Source: Bordetella parapertussis
GTDB taxonomy: Bacteria > Pseudomonadota > Gammaproteobacteria > Burkholderiales > SG8-41
Direction of reading: 5' to 3'
DNA: 5,897 bases
Assembly (NCBI GenBank): GCA_945870465.1
Contig: CAMBSS010000225.1
Span: 1-5,897 of the forward strand
In this document: piece after piece, positions 1-5,045 of the stretch
How positions within the stretch are numbered: the first letter of the stretch is position 1
Layout: every line of letters starts with the position of its first letter
Position numbers and translations under genes: made by a program
Notes under the pieces: model-generated
Told to the model about the DNA's origin: nothing
Database searches by the model: none
What the model saw: the letters and a program-made list of their open reading frames with translations, nothing else

Positions 1-1065
1 GAAATCGAGCGACACGTCTTCCTCGGGCGGCCTGATGCAATGCAGTATCCGGCCCATGCCGTGCACGACCGTCAGACGCGTCGCAATTTTGCGCCGCTCG
101 GAGCCGCGCGCCGGCGGCTTGTCCGACCAATACATTGCCAGGTGGCCCATCACCGACAGCAACAGATCGTTGTCGTAAGTGCCGCCCAGATTGACGTCCG
201 ACGGCACGCCTTCCTTGGCCTTGATGTCGTCGATCAGCTGGTGCAAGGCCGGCAACGCCTTGCCCGCGCCGAAATAGCGGATCATCGGGTTGGGTTCGAT
301 GCTTTTCATGGCGCGCGCCGCCGCCTTGCGCATTGAAAGGTCAAAGTAATAATTGCACTCTGGGCCGGGCTTGGCCTGAATCAGATACTGCTTGCCGAAA
401 TGCGCAACAGTGCGCTCGGCGATCTCCTGCTTGAGCGGCGTCAGTCCGTCGGTCGACGATACGCCCAGCATCAGCGCCTTCAAGAATTCCTGCTCTACCG
501 TGCCCTGCCCGTGCGCCCCCGGGTAAATATCGATAGCAGTGGTCGCAAAGCGCTTGGACTCGGCAAACAGGTAAAGACGCCCGAGTTCGCCCCACACCCG
601 ATCATCGACCGGACCATAGCGAAGCGAACTCCATTTCAGCTGCAACGTAAGCGTGCGCAGGGCGCGGGCGACGATCGCCGGCAAATCCTTTTTTATCGCG
701 CCCGCGCCGCTGGCGCCGGCCTGGAACTGCTCGATGCACTGGTTGTAACAGCTGCCGAGCGTCTTCCAGAATTCGAATATCGAATTCCACAGCTTGCTCT
801 CGCGGAATTTCTCCTGGCGGTCGGTGGCGAGGTAATCCTGGGACAGTTTGCGCTGATGGTTTTTCGCGGCCTGGTCGAGTAAATCATACAACTCGTACCG
901 ATAGTCGAGCTTGAAGCCCTCGGTGCGGCTGACCGAGTCGAGCCAGAACGTGACCTCTTCGAGGCCCTTGGTGGCATCGTTCGCAGGAAACTCGGAAATA
1001 AGCTCGCGAGCCTGCTTGGGATCCGCCATCGGATGATCGGGCTTGCCGCCCCCGAACAATGCCAT
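1..1065 (-). CDS. Conserved-looking protein of unknown function, C-terminal end missing
   Basis: An uninterrupted minus-strand frame of 355 codons runs from an ATG at 1065 to the window edge without a stop. An in-frame TAA lies about 11 codons upstream of the ATG, and an AGGG stretch sits a few bases before it, so this start is well supported. The protein begins MALFGGGKPDHPMADPKQAR, has no signal peptide or membrane segment, and looks cytoplasmic. Residues 30-150 are helical and charged (AAKNHQRKLSQDYLA, FEFWKTLGSCYNQCIEQF). A GASGAGAIKKDLP linker lies near 117-129. The later part has RYFGAGKALPALHQL (263-277) and VNLGGTYDND (291-300). A basic patch, SERRKIATR (322-330), resembles the Arg-rich entry of PilZ c-di-GMP-binding domains, and such a domain could start here and continue beyond the edge; that is a tentative inference. 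Normal-looking composition argues for a real gene, whereas the overlapping alternative frame is Ser/Arg-rich. A TATATT at 1125-1130 is a possible -10 element, without a convincing -35. Function not recognised. Confidence 0.85.
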   Translation of the reverse strand, partial: MALFGGGKPDHPMADPKQARELISEFPANDATKGLEEVTFWLDSVSRTEGFKLDYRYELYDLLDQAAKNHQRKLSQDYLATDRQEKFRESKLWNSIFEFWKTLGSCYNQCIEQFQAGASGAGAIKKDLPAIVARALRTLTLQLKWSSLRYGPVDDRVWGELGRLYLFAESKRFATTAIDIYPGAHGQGTVEQEFLKALMLGVSSTDGLTPLKQEIAERTVAHFGKQYLIQAKPGPECNYYFDLSMRKAAARAMKSIEPNPMIRYFGAGKALPALHQLIDDIKAKEGVPSDVNLGGTYDNDLLLSVMGHLAMYWSDKPPARGSERRKIATRLTVVHGMGRILHCIRPPEEDVSLDF

Positions 1066-1209
1066 ACCACCGCCCTTTGTTGTTTATGCTAAACGGTTAG
1101 TGAAATTTACCGCGCAAACTCTTGAATATAGCCGCGGCAGGCGCCACTGTTACAGGACTTTCCTCACATTTGCCGGACGCGCCCTGCTGCCGAGCGGCCG
1201 CCACGCCGG

Positions 1210-1662
1210 CTACTTCGACGCCTCTTCGCCTTCCGGCCAGTTCTTGATGTAGCGCTTGAGCAGCCGGTTCTCGAAGCTCGTTTCCTTGATCACCGACTTG
1301 GCGACGTCGTGAAACGAAATAACTCCCAGCAGCTTGTCGCTGTCTTTCACCGGCAGATAGCGGATATGGTTCTTCGTCATGACTTCGCGCAAGTGGTCTA
1401 GCGTGTCATCGGGGCTGCCGCTGATCGGGTCGGCGACCATGACGTCGCGTATGCGCAGGTCGGCCAGGTTGCCGCTTTGCGCGGCGAGCGCTTTGAGCAC
1501 TTCGCGAAACGTCACCATGCCCGTCATGCGCCCGCCCTCCATCACCACCAGCGAGCCGATATCGTTTTTCACCATCAGGCTGACCGCGTCCGTGACTTTC
1601 CCGTCGGGCGCCAGGCTGAATATGGTGCCGCCTTTCATATTCAGGATATCGCGGATCAGCAT
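1210..1662 (-). CDS. Two-CBS-domain protein (CBS pair, Bateman module)
   Basis: This 150-residue cytoplasmic protein consists almost entirely of two CBS domains, about residues 8-60 and 72-126, followed by a short basic then acidic tail. The first domain shows IGSLVV (35-40) and GMVTFREVL (48-56). The second shows DVMVADPI (73-80), HIRYLPV (99-105) and LLGVISFHDV (111-120). The SxxD pattern at S116-D119 is the usual ribose/phosphate-contacting position of CBS domains. In this family a CBS pair binds adenosyl ligands such as AMP, ATP or S-adenosylmethionine and acts as an energy or redox sensor, usually on a partner protein. No enzymatic or transporter domain is attached, so the partner must be elsewhere. 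An in-frame ATG 14 codons upstream (1704) exists, but AGGAG at 1669-1673 sits six bases before the ATG at 1662, so the shorter form is preferred. The gene lies downstream of the importer operon but appears separated from it by a terminator and its own promoter. The family assignment is secure; the biological role is unknown. Confidence 0.92.
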   Translation of the reverse strand: MLIRDILNMKGGTIFSLAPDGKVTDAVSLMVKNDIGSLVVMEGGRMTGMVTFREVLKALAAQSGNLADLRIRDVMVADPISGSPDDTLDHLREVMTKNHIRYLPVKDSDKLLGVISFHDVAKSVIKETSFENRLLKRYIKNWPEGEEASK

Positions 1663-1668
1663 GGCAAG

Positions 1669-1673
1669 CTCCT
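1669..1673 (-). promoter_or_regulatory. Ribosome binding site of the CBS protein gene
   Basis: AGGAG on the minus strand, six bases before the ATG at 1662. It decides the start in favour of MLIRDILNMK over the upstream in-frame ATG at 1704, whose extra residues (MLSWPTTHSCEELA) do not look like part of a CBS domain. Confidence 0.75.
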
Positions 1674-1694
1674 CGCAACTGTGCGTAGTCGGCC

Positions 1695-1725
1695 ATGATA
1701 GCAAGGTCAGGGGGGGAAGAGTGAA
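1695..1725 (-). promoter_or_regulatory. Possible promoter of the CBS protein gene
   Basis: On the minus strand TATCAT (1700-1695) matches the sigma-70 -10 box in five of six positions. A TTCACT (1725-1720) lies 19 bases upstream as a four-of-six -35 candidate; the spacer is longer than ideal and contains a run of seven C. The predicted start near 1688 would give a leader of about 26 bases, which fits the ribosome binding site. Sequence match only. Confidence 0.3.
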
Positions 1726-1802
1726 GAGTGAGGGGTGAGGCGGAAAAGCTGCCCCGCGGCAGCGCCGCTGTTTTTGCCTATTTCCTCACCCCTCACGCCT
1801 CA
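1721..1802. repeat. Inverted cluster of GTGAGGG/CCTCACC heptamers
   Basis: The left side reads GTGAAGA GTGAGGG GTGAGG (1721-1740). The right side reads CCTCACC CCTCACG CCTCA (1784-1802). Thirteen bases (1728-1740 and 1784-1796) are perfectly complementary. Between the arms lies a second perfect six-base-pair hairpin (1748-1763), giving a nested cruciform-like layout. The cluster fills the gap between the permease stop and the CBS gene promoter. A related pair of heptamers occurs at 5417-5430, so this looks like a dispersed intergenic repeat family. Confidence 0.75.
1744..1763 (-). terminator. Probable intrinsic terminator of the importer operon
   Basis: Read on the minus strand, GCTGCC-GCGG-GGCAGC forms a perfect six-base-pair GC-rich stem with a four-base loop, followed directly by TTTT. 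It lies about 48 bases past the permease stop codon and upstream of the CBS gene, where a terminator would be expected. The T-run is short, so efficiency is uncertain. The surrounding 13-base-pair inverted repeat could form a competing or reinforcing outer stem. Confidence 0.5.
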
Positions 1803-1810
1803 CACCTTGC

Positions 1811-2629
1811 TCACAACCTTTCCGTCTCGCCTTGCGCTGGCCGCCATACCAGCAGACGCCTTTCGGCAACCGACACCACTGCGTCGAGCGCGAGTGCGAA
1901 CGCGGTAAGCACCAGGATGCCGGCGAATACAGTATTGATATCGAAGGCGCCCTCAGCCTGCAGAATCAGATAGCCGACGCCGCGCGCAGAACCAAGATAC
2001 TCGCCGACGACCGCGCCGACGAACGCCATGCCGACCGAGGTATGCAAGCTCGAAAATACCCACGACATCGCCGACGGCACGTAGACGGTGCGCAGCAACT
2101 GGCGCGAACTCGCGCCCAGCATGCGCGCGTTGTTGAGCACCACCGGGCTGACTTCCTTCACGCCCTGGTAAACATTGAAGAACACGATGAAAAAGACCAG
2201 CGTGATGCCGAGCGCGACTTTGGACATGATGCCGAGCCCGAACCACACGGCAAAAATCGGCGCGAGTATCACGCGCGGCATCGCGTTCATGGCCTTGATG
2301 TACGGATCGGCCAGCGCGGACGCGGTCGGCGACAAGGCGAGCCATAGTCCAACCCCGAGCCCGCCTGCGGTACCAATGCCGAATGCCAGCAGCGTTTCGA
2401 TCAGCGTGACCAGCAGGTGCTCGTAGATCTTGCCGCTCGCGAACCACTCCCAGGTCTTCTGCAGGACGATCAGCGGTTTGCCGAAAAAGAACGCCGTATT
2501 GCGCGCGGCCTCTTCCGACCACAACAGCGGCTCGGTCATCAGATACCAGAACGTGAACACGCCGCCCAGCAGCAGCGCGTGATACAGCGCGAGCCGGGAA
2601 CGCGCGTCAGTGCCGCTGGCTTTGCTCAT
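1811..2629 (-). CDS. ABC importer permease, SsuC/TauC/NrtB type
   Basis: This 272-residue inner-membrane subunit of a binding-protein-dependent ABC importer forms the translocation channel, presumably as a homodimer. About six hydrophobic segments can be seen, near residues 15-31, 72-99, 117-131, 136-153, 194-215 and 233-253. Between the fourth and fifth lies the cytoplasmic EAA loop (about 167-185, NARMLGASSRQLLRTVYVP). It keeps the conserved Gly (G172) and the closing Pro (P185) that dock on the ATPase Q-loop region. Length and layout are those of the BPD_transp_1 family members that go with NMT1/SsuA-like binding proteins. The start ATG lies inside the 3' end of the ATPase gene (23-base overlap, different frame), which suggests translational coupling and equal dosage. 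An AAAGG shortly before the ATG is a weak ribosome binding site. The last residues (RRLLVWRP) are basic and face the cytoplasm. Family is secure; substrate cannot be told from sequence. Confidence 0.93.
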   Translation of the reverse strand: MSKASGTDARSRLALYHALLLGGVFTFWYLMTEPLLWSEEAARNTAFFFGKPLIVLQKTWEWFASGKIYEHLLVTLIETLLAFGIGTAGGLGVGLWLALSPTASALADPYIKAMNAMPRVILAPIFAVWFGLGIMSKVALGITLVFFIVFFNVYQGVKEVSPVVLNNARMLGASSRQLLRTVYVPSAMSWVFSSLHTSVGMAFVGAVVGEYLGSARGVGYLILQAEGAFDINTVFAGILVLTAFALALDAVVSVAERRLLVWRPAQGETERL

Positions 2630-3419
2630 AACCTTTCAGCACTTCGCTCTTCATGACGCGCCAGATTTCGGTGTGCAGCTGCACGAAGCGCGGCGTCATG
2701 CGGATTTCGGCCACGTCGCGCGGCCGCGGCAGGTCGATCACGAATTCACCGATCGGGCGCGTCGCCGGCCCCGCCGACAGCACCACCACCCGGTCGGACA
2801 ACGCGATTGCCTCGTCCAGATCGTGCGTGATGAACACCACCGACTTGCGGTCGGCCGACCACAGTTCGAGCAGCTCGTTTTCCATCAACTGCCGCGTCTG
2901 GATGTCGAGCGCCGAAAACGGTTCGTCCATCAGCAGGATTTTAGGGTCGAGGATGAGCATCTGCGCGAGTGCCACGCGTTTTTTCATACCGCCGGACAAC
3001 TGGTGCGGAAAGCGGCTGCCATGCGCGCTCAAACCCACGCGCGCAAGCCAGGCTTCAACCTTTTCACGCACGACATCCTCTGCAACGTCTCGATAACGCA
3101 GGCCAAGCGCGACATTGTCGTACGCCGTCAGCCACGGCAGCAGCGCGTCCGACTGAAACATGTAACCGGCATGGCGATTGATGCCCGCCAGCGCTCCGCC
3201 CAGCACGCTCACCTCACCGGCGGAAGTTTCCAGCAGTCCCGCCGCTATATTTAGAAGTGTCGATTTGCCACAGCCGGTCGGCCCCACTACGGATACGAAT
3301 TCGCCAGCGCCTACCGTCAGCGTGGTGTCGCGCACCGCCGTATAGGTTTTACCGCCCGCGTCGCCGGCGACGAACGTAACGGTGATATTGGATAACGCGA
3401 GTGCGGGAGACTGTGCCAT
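2607..3419 (-). CDS. ABC importer ATP-binding subunit, SsuB/TauB/NrtD type
   Basis: This 270-residue cytoplasmic ATPase powers the importer. All nucleotide-binding elements are present and intact: Walker A GPTGCGKST (46-54), Q-loop glutamine Q89 in YMFQS, signature LSGGM (141-145), Walker B ILLMDEP with catalytic E166, D-loop SALD (169-172) and switch histidine H199 in ITHD. SDALLPWLTAYDNV after the Q-loop is typical of the nitrate/sulfonate/taurine ATPase subfamily. There is no C-terminal regulatory domain. The gene follows the binding-protein gene after a 125-base structured gap and overlaps the permease gene by 23 bases. No Shine-Dalgarno sequence precedes the ATG at 3419. Instead TATAAT lies at 3433-3428, nine bases before the start. 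No better in-frame start is visible, and MAQSPALALSNITVTF is a normal N-terminus for the family. Substrate is unknown. Confidence 0.94.
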   Translation of the reverse strand: MAQSPALALSNITVTFVAGDAGGKTYTAVRDTTLTVGAGEFVSVVGPTGCGKSTLLNIAAGLLETSAGEVSVLGGALAGINRHAGYMFQSDALLPWLTAYDNVALGLRYRDVAEDVVREKVEAWLARVGLSAHGSRFPHQLSGGMKKRVALAQMLILDPKILLMDEPFSALDIQTRQLMENELLELWSADRKSVVFITHDLDEAIALSDRVVVLSAGPATRPIGEFVIDLPRPRDVAEIRMTPRFVQLHTEIWRVMKSEVLKGYEQSQRH

Positions 3420-3427
3420 CGGTGGGA

Positions 3428-3433
3428 ATTATA
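3428..3433 (-). promoter_or_regulatory. Consensus -10 hexamer directly before the ATPase gene
   Basis: TATAAT on the minus strand ends nine bases before the ATPase ATG, in a stretch lacking a Shine-Dalgarno site. If used as a -10 box, transcription would start within one or two bases of the ATG. The -35 candidate (CGGACG, 18 bases upstream, sharing only the GAC core) is poor, so this may be chance. Confidence 0.25.
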
Positions 3434-3461
3434 GCGGGGGCGAGACTCCAGCGTCCGGCCA

Positions 3462-3475
3462 CCTGTTTCAACAGG
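3462..3475 (-). other. Small hairpin in the SBP-ATPase gap
   Basis: CCTGTTTCAACAGG is a palindrome with six-base arms around two bases; as RNA it would be a five-base-pair stem with a four-base loop. It is not followed by a T-run on either strand. Confidence 0.4.
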
Positions 3476-3486
3476 CCTGCGAATTG

Positions 3487-3510
3487 AACGGCAGCTTTAC
3501 GCTGTCCGTT
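3487..3510 (-). other. Hairpin in the SBP-ATPase gap
   Basis: AACGGCAGC (3487-3495) pairs with GCTG-T-CCGTT (3501-3510), giving nine base pairs with one bulged base and a five-base loop. No T-run follows, so it does not look like a terminator. It is the middle one of three inverted repeats in this gap. Confidence 0.5.
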
Positions 3511-3522
3511 CCTATTCGCTGA

Positions 3523-3552
3523 GCAAGTGCGGCGGACCCGTCCGCTACTTGC
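3523..3552 (-). other. Long imperfect hairpin at the 3' end of the SBP gene
   Basis: GCAAGT (3523-3528) pairs with ACTTGC (3547-3552), and GCGGAC (3532-3537) pairs with GTCCGC (3540-3545), with a 3:1 internal loop between the two stems. The structure overlaps the SBP stop codon (3547-3545). With no T-run behind it, an mRNA-stabilising or attenuating stem is likelier than a full terminator. Such stems after binding-protein genes often keep SBP message more abundant than the permease and ATPase message. Confidence 0.55.
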
Positions 3553-4573
3553 GGTATTTCTTCAGCGCCTTCTGCGCGAAACTGTTGTCGAAAGTTTTCG
3601 CGAGGTCGATTTTCGCCGCCTGCACCGTGGGCTCGAACGAATTGAGCACATTGAACACGTTCTTCGCTCCATCCAACGAAAACAAGCCGTCGGGTGAATA
3701 GCCTTCCATGTTTTTCAGCAGAGCAACCTTGTACATTGTCGGGTCGTCACCGTAGTACTCGGACGGCACGGTTGCGACTATCTCCTCGGGCCGCGCTTTC
3801 TGCAGCCAGAGATTGGCGCGTACCATCGCGTTGACGACGGCCTGTGCGGTGTTGGGGTTTTTCTTGACCCAGTCCGCCGGCGCGTAGATGCAGCCCGCGT
3901 GATAAGCACCGCCGTAGACTTCTTTCATGCCCTTGGCGGTACGCGTGTCGATGACCGGGATGATGTCGCCCGAAGCTTCGAGCCGCGCAATCACCGGGTC
4001 GAGGTTGGAAATGCCGTCGAGCTCGCCTTTGCGCATGACGGCAACCGCTCCAGCCGTCGCGCCGACGCCGACAAAGGACACTGCGTCGGGTTTCAGGCCG
4101 TCTTTCGCCAGCAGACTGCTGACCATCATGTTGGTGCTGGAGCCCGGCGCCGTGACGCCGATTTTCCAGCCCTTCATGTCTTTCGGCGATTTGTACTGCG
4201 TGATCTTGCTTTTATGCACGCCGAGCACGATGCCCGAGTAGCGGCCTTCGAGCGCTATGCCGACGATGTTGATGCCTTTCGCCTGCATGTTGATCGTATG
4301 CTCGTAAGCGCCGGACACGATATCGGCGCTGCCGCCGACCATCGCCTGCAATGCGCGCGCGCCACCCGGGAAATCGACGATCTCCACGGTGAGCCCTTCG
4401 TCTTTGAAGAAGCCGCGCCGCTCGGCAATCGTCAGCGGCAGGTAATACAGCAGCGGCTTGCCGCCGACCGCGATGGTGATTTTCGGTTTCTCGAGCGCCT
4501 GCGCCAGCGCGCCGCCCGACACCATGCCGAGGGTGGCGAGTGCAAGCAGAAATAACGTTCTGGTAATACGCAT
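3545..4573 (-). CDS. Periplasmic substrate-binding protein, NMT1/SsuA-like
   Basis: This 342-residue precursor of the soluble binding protein delivers ligand to the membrane complex encoded downstream. The N-terminus is a Sec signal peptide: basic MRITR, a hydrophobic core to about residue 20, and GGALAQA, with cleavage likely after A24 or A26. The mature part shows family hallmarks: LPLTIAERRGFFKDEGLTVE (45-64), the ligand-loop FPGGARALQAMVGG (68-81), GWKIGVTAPGSSTN (135-148) and GELDGISN (183-190). Two-lobed NMT1/THI5-like proteins bind nitrate, sulfonates, taurine, pyrimidine precursors or aromatic acids; nothing here selects among them. No cysteine follows the signal peptide, so it is not a lipoprotein. 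GGAGGAG three bases before the ATG is an excellent ribosome binding site, much stronger than those of the other two importer genes, in keeping with SBP excess. The gene is first in its operon. Hydrolase, monooxygenase or regulator genes that would reveal the substrate are absent from the window. Confidence 0.93.
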   Translation of the reverse strand: MRITRTLFLLALATLGMVSGGALAQALEKPKITIAVGGKPLLYYLPLTIAERRGFFKDEGLTVEIVDFPGGARALQAMVGGSADIVSGAYEHTINMQAKGINIVGIALEGRYSGIVLGVHKSKITQYKSPKDMKGWKIGVTAPGSSTNMMVSSLLAKDGLKPDAVSFVGVGATAGAVAVMRKGELDGISNLDPVIARLEASGDIIPVIDTRTAKGMKEVYGGAYHAGCIYAPADWVKKNPNTAQAVVNAMVRANLWLQKARPEEIVATVPSEYYGDDPTMYKVALLKNMEGYSPDGLFSLDGAKNVFNVLNSFEPTVQAAKIDLAKTFDNSFAQKALKKYRK

Positions 4574-4576
4574 GAT

Positions 4577-4583
4577 CTCCTCC
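4577..4583 (-). promoter_or_regulatory. Strong ribosome binding site of the SBP gene
   Basis: GGAGGAG on the minus strand shortly before the ATG at 4573. It is the strongest Shine-Dalgarno match in the window and contrasts with the absent one before the ATPase gene in the same operon. Confidence 0.8.
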
Positions 4584-4607
4584 GACTGAACCTACGATTT
4601 GCGAGCG

Positions 4608-4637
4608 ATGCTCACATAGCAGGCGGGGGGGTGTCAA
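4608..4637 (-). promoter_or_regulatory. Possible promoter of the importer operon
   Basis: A perfect TTGACA lies at 4637-4632 on the minus strand. At 18 bases it is followed by GAGCAT, a three-of-six -10 box preceded by TG, as in extended -10 promoters. The predicted start is near 4601, leaving a leader of about 28 bases. A run of seven C follows the -35 box almost directly. The weak -10 box suggests that an activator may be needed. Confidence 0.35.
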
Positions 4638-4720
4638 GCTAATGGCTTCATTACAGCTTCACCGCAAAGGGTTAAAGGTCAGGCCCGATTGGGCTTACTC
4701 CATTTACTCGATAGTCACGC

Positions 4721-4730
4721 TTGACGTTAA
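4721..4730. promoter_or_regulatory. Candidate HigA operator over the -35 box
   Basis: TTGACGTTAA is a one-mismatch copy of the palindrome TTAACGTTAA, which as I recall is reported as the binding site of Pseudomonas aeruginosa HigA. It covers the -35 box of the higBA promoter, where a bound repressor would block polymerase. The assignment rests on this similarity and position only. Confidence 0.4.
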
Positions 4731-4749
4731 TCACGTGTCGCGTTACTAT
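4721..4749 (+). promoter_or_regulatory. higBA promoter
   Basis: TTGACG (4721-4726, five of six) and TACTAT (4744-4749, four of six) are separated by exactly 17 bases, the best formed sigma-70-like promoter in the window. The expected transcription start, six to seven bases past the -10 box, falls at 4755-4756, on the GTG start codon of the toxin gene. No Shine-Dalgarno site precedes that GTG, so the message may be leaderless. Confidence 0.55.
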
Positions 4750-4754
4750 TTTTC

Positions 4755-5033
4755 GTGGTCAAGACCTTCAAATGCGTTGACACGCAAGCTCTTTCGAGGG
4801 GCGAGCGGGTCAAGCGGTTTGCGAACATTGCGTCTGTGGCGCGACGCAAGCTGCGACAACTGGAGATCGCGGGCCAATTGGACGACCTGCGGGTGCCGCC
4901 TGGCAATCGACTTGAAGCCCTGAAAGGCGATCGCGCTGGGCAGCACAGCATCCGGGTAAATGATCAGTTCCGTTTGTGCTTCCGCTGGACGGGCACAGGC
5001 GCCGAAGATGTCGAGATCGTGGATTATCACTGA
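4755..5033 (+). CDS. higB: HigB-type toxin, RelE/ParE family mRNA interferase
   Basis: This 92-residue toxin is of the size and architecture of HigB, the RelE-fold ribosome-dependent mRNA endonuclease that cuts codons in the A site. Diagnostic stretches are VPPGNRLEALKGDR (47-60), the strand SIRVNDQFRLCFRW (65-78) and the C-terminal VDYH (89-92). K57, R73, D90, Y91 and H92 sit where Proteus vulgaris HigB has functionally important residues. Position 54, a histidine in that protein, is Glu here. The start is the GTG at 4755, which gives the usual MVKTFK N-terminus. No other start codon fits, and no ribosome binding site precedes it, though a promoter whose start would fall on the GTG does. The gene is first in a toxin-first operon with higA 12 bases downstream, the typical HigBA order. 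The pair is a chromosomal toxin-antitoxin module, often acquired horizontally, although composition here is not strikingly different from its neighbours. Confidence 0.9.
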   Translation: MVKTFKCVDTQALSRGERVKRFANIASVARRKLRQLEIAGQLDDLRVPPGNRLEALKGDRAGQHSIRVNDQFRLCFRWTGTGAEDVEIVDYH

Positions 5034-5034
5034 C

Positions 5035-5038
5035 GGAG
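5035..5038 (+). promoter_or_regulatory. Ribosome binding site of higA
   Basis: GGAG, seven bases before the higA ATG at 5046 and just past the toxin stop codon. The toxin has no such site, so the antitoxin may be translated better from the shared message. Confidence 0.6.
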
Positions 5039-5045
5039 AATACTG

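Noticed and set aside
400..882. A 160-codon plus-strand open frame
   Set aside because: It is antisense to the large unknown protein, rich in Arg and Ala, and without family character. It is a GC-driven shadow.
693..1070. A 125-codon minus-strand open frame starting at 1070
   Set aside because: The product is dominated by Ser, Arg and Ala and has no domain character. It overlaps the 355-codon frame, which has normal composition and a good start.
1748..1775. The same hairpin plus TTTTT read as a plus-strand terminator
   Set aside because: No plus-strand gene lies upstream, and the T-run begins several bases after the stem. The minus-strand reading fits the operon.
1832..2347. A 171-codon plus-strand open frame
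   Set aside because: It is antisense to the intact permease gene, and its His/Arg/Ala-rich product is typical of antisense frames in GC-rich genes.
3899..4555. A 218-codon plus-strand open frame
   Set aside because: It is antisense to the substrate-binding protein, which carries a signal peptide and clear family motifs. The antisense product is His/Arg/Asp-rich and unrecognisable.
1811..4573. Naming the importer ssuABC, tauABC or nrt
   Set aside because: The family match is to the whole nitrate/sulfonate/taurine group. No residue or neighbour in the window selects a substrate, so gene symbols were left empty.
4681..4696. Small hairpin AGGCCCGATTGGGCTT in the divergent intergenic region
   Set aside because: The stem is short, has no T-run, and is not next to a stop codon. 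It lies between two promoters and no function can be argued.
4732..4737. CACGTG palindrome in the higBA promoter spacer
   Set aside because: A six-base palindrome is expected by chance and does not extend outward. TTGACGTTAA is the better operator candidate.
4642..5030. Open frames overlapping higB on both strands (4642-4923 plus, 4746-5030 minus)
   Set aside because: HigB explains the region fully with family motifs and operon spacing. The others lack domains or ribosome binding sites.
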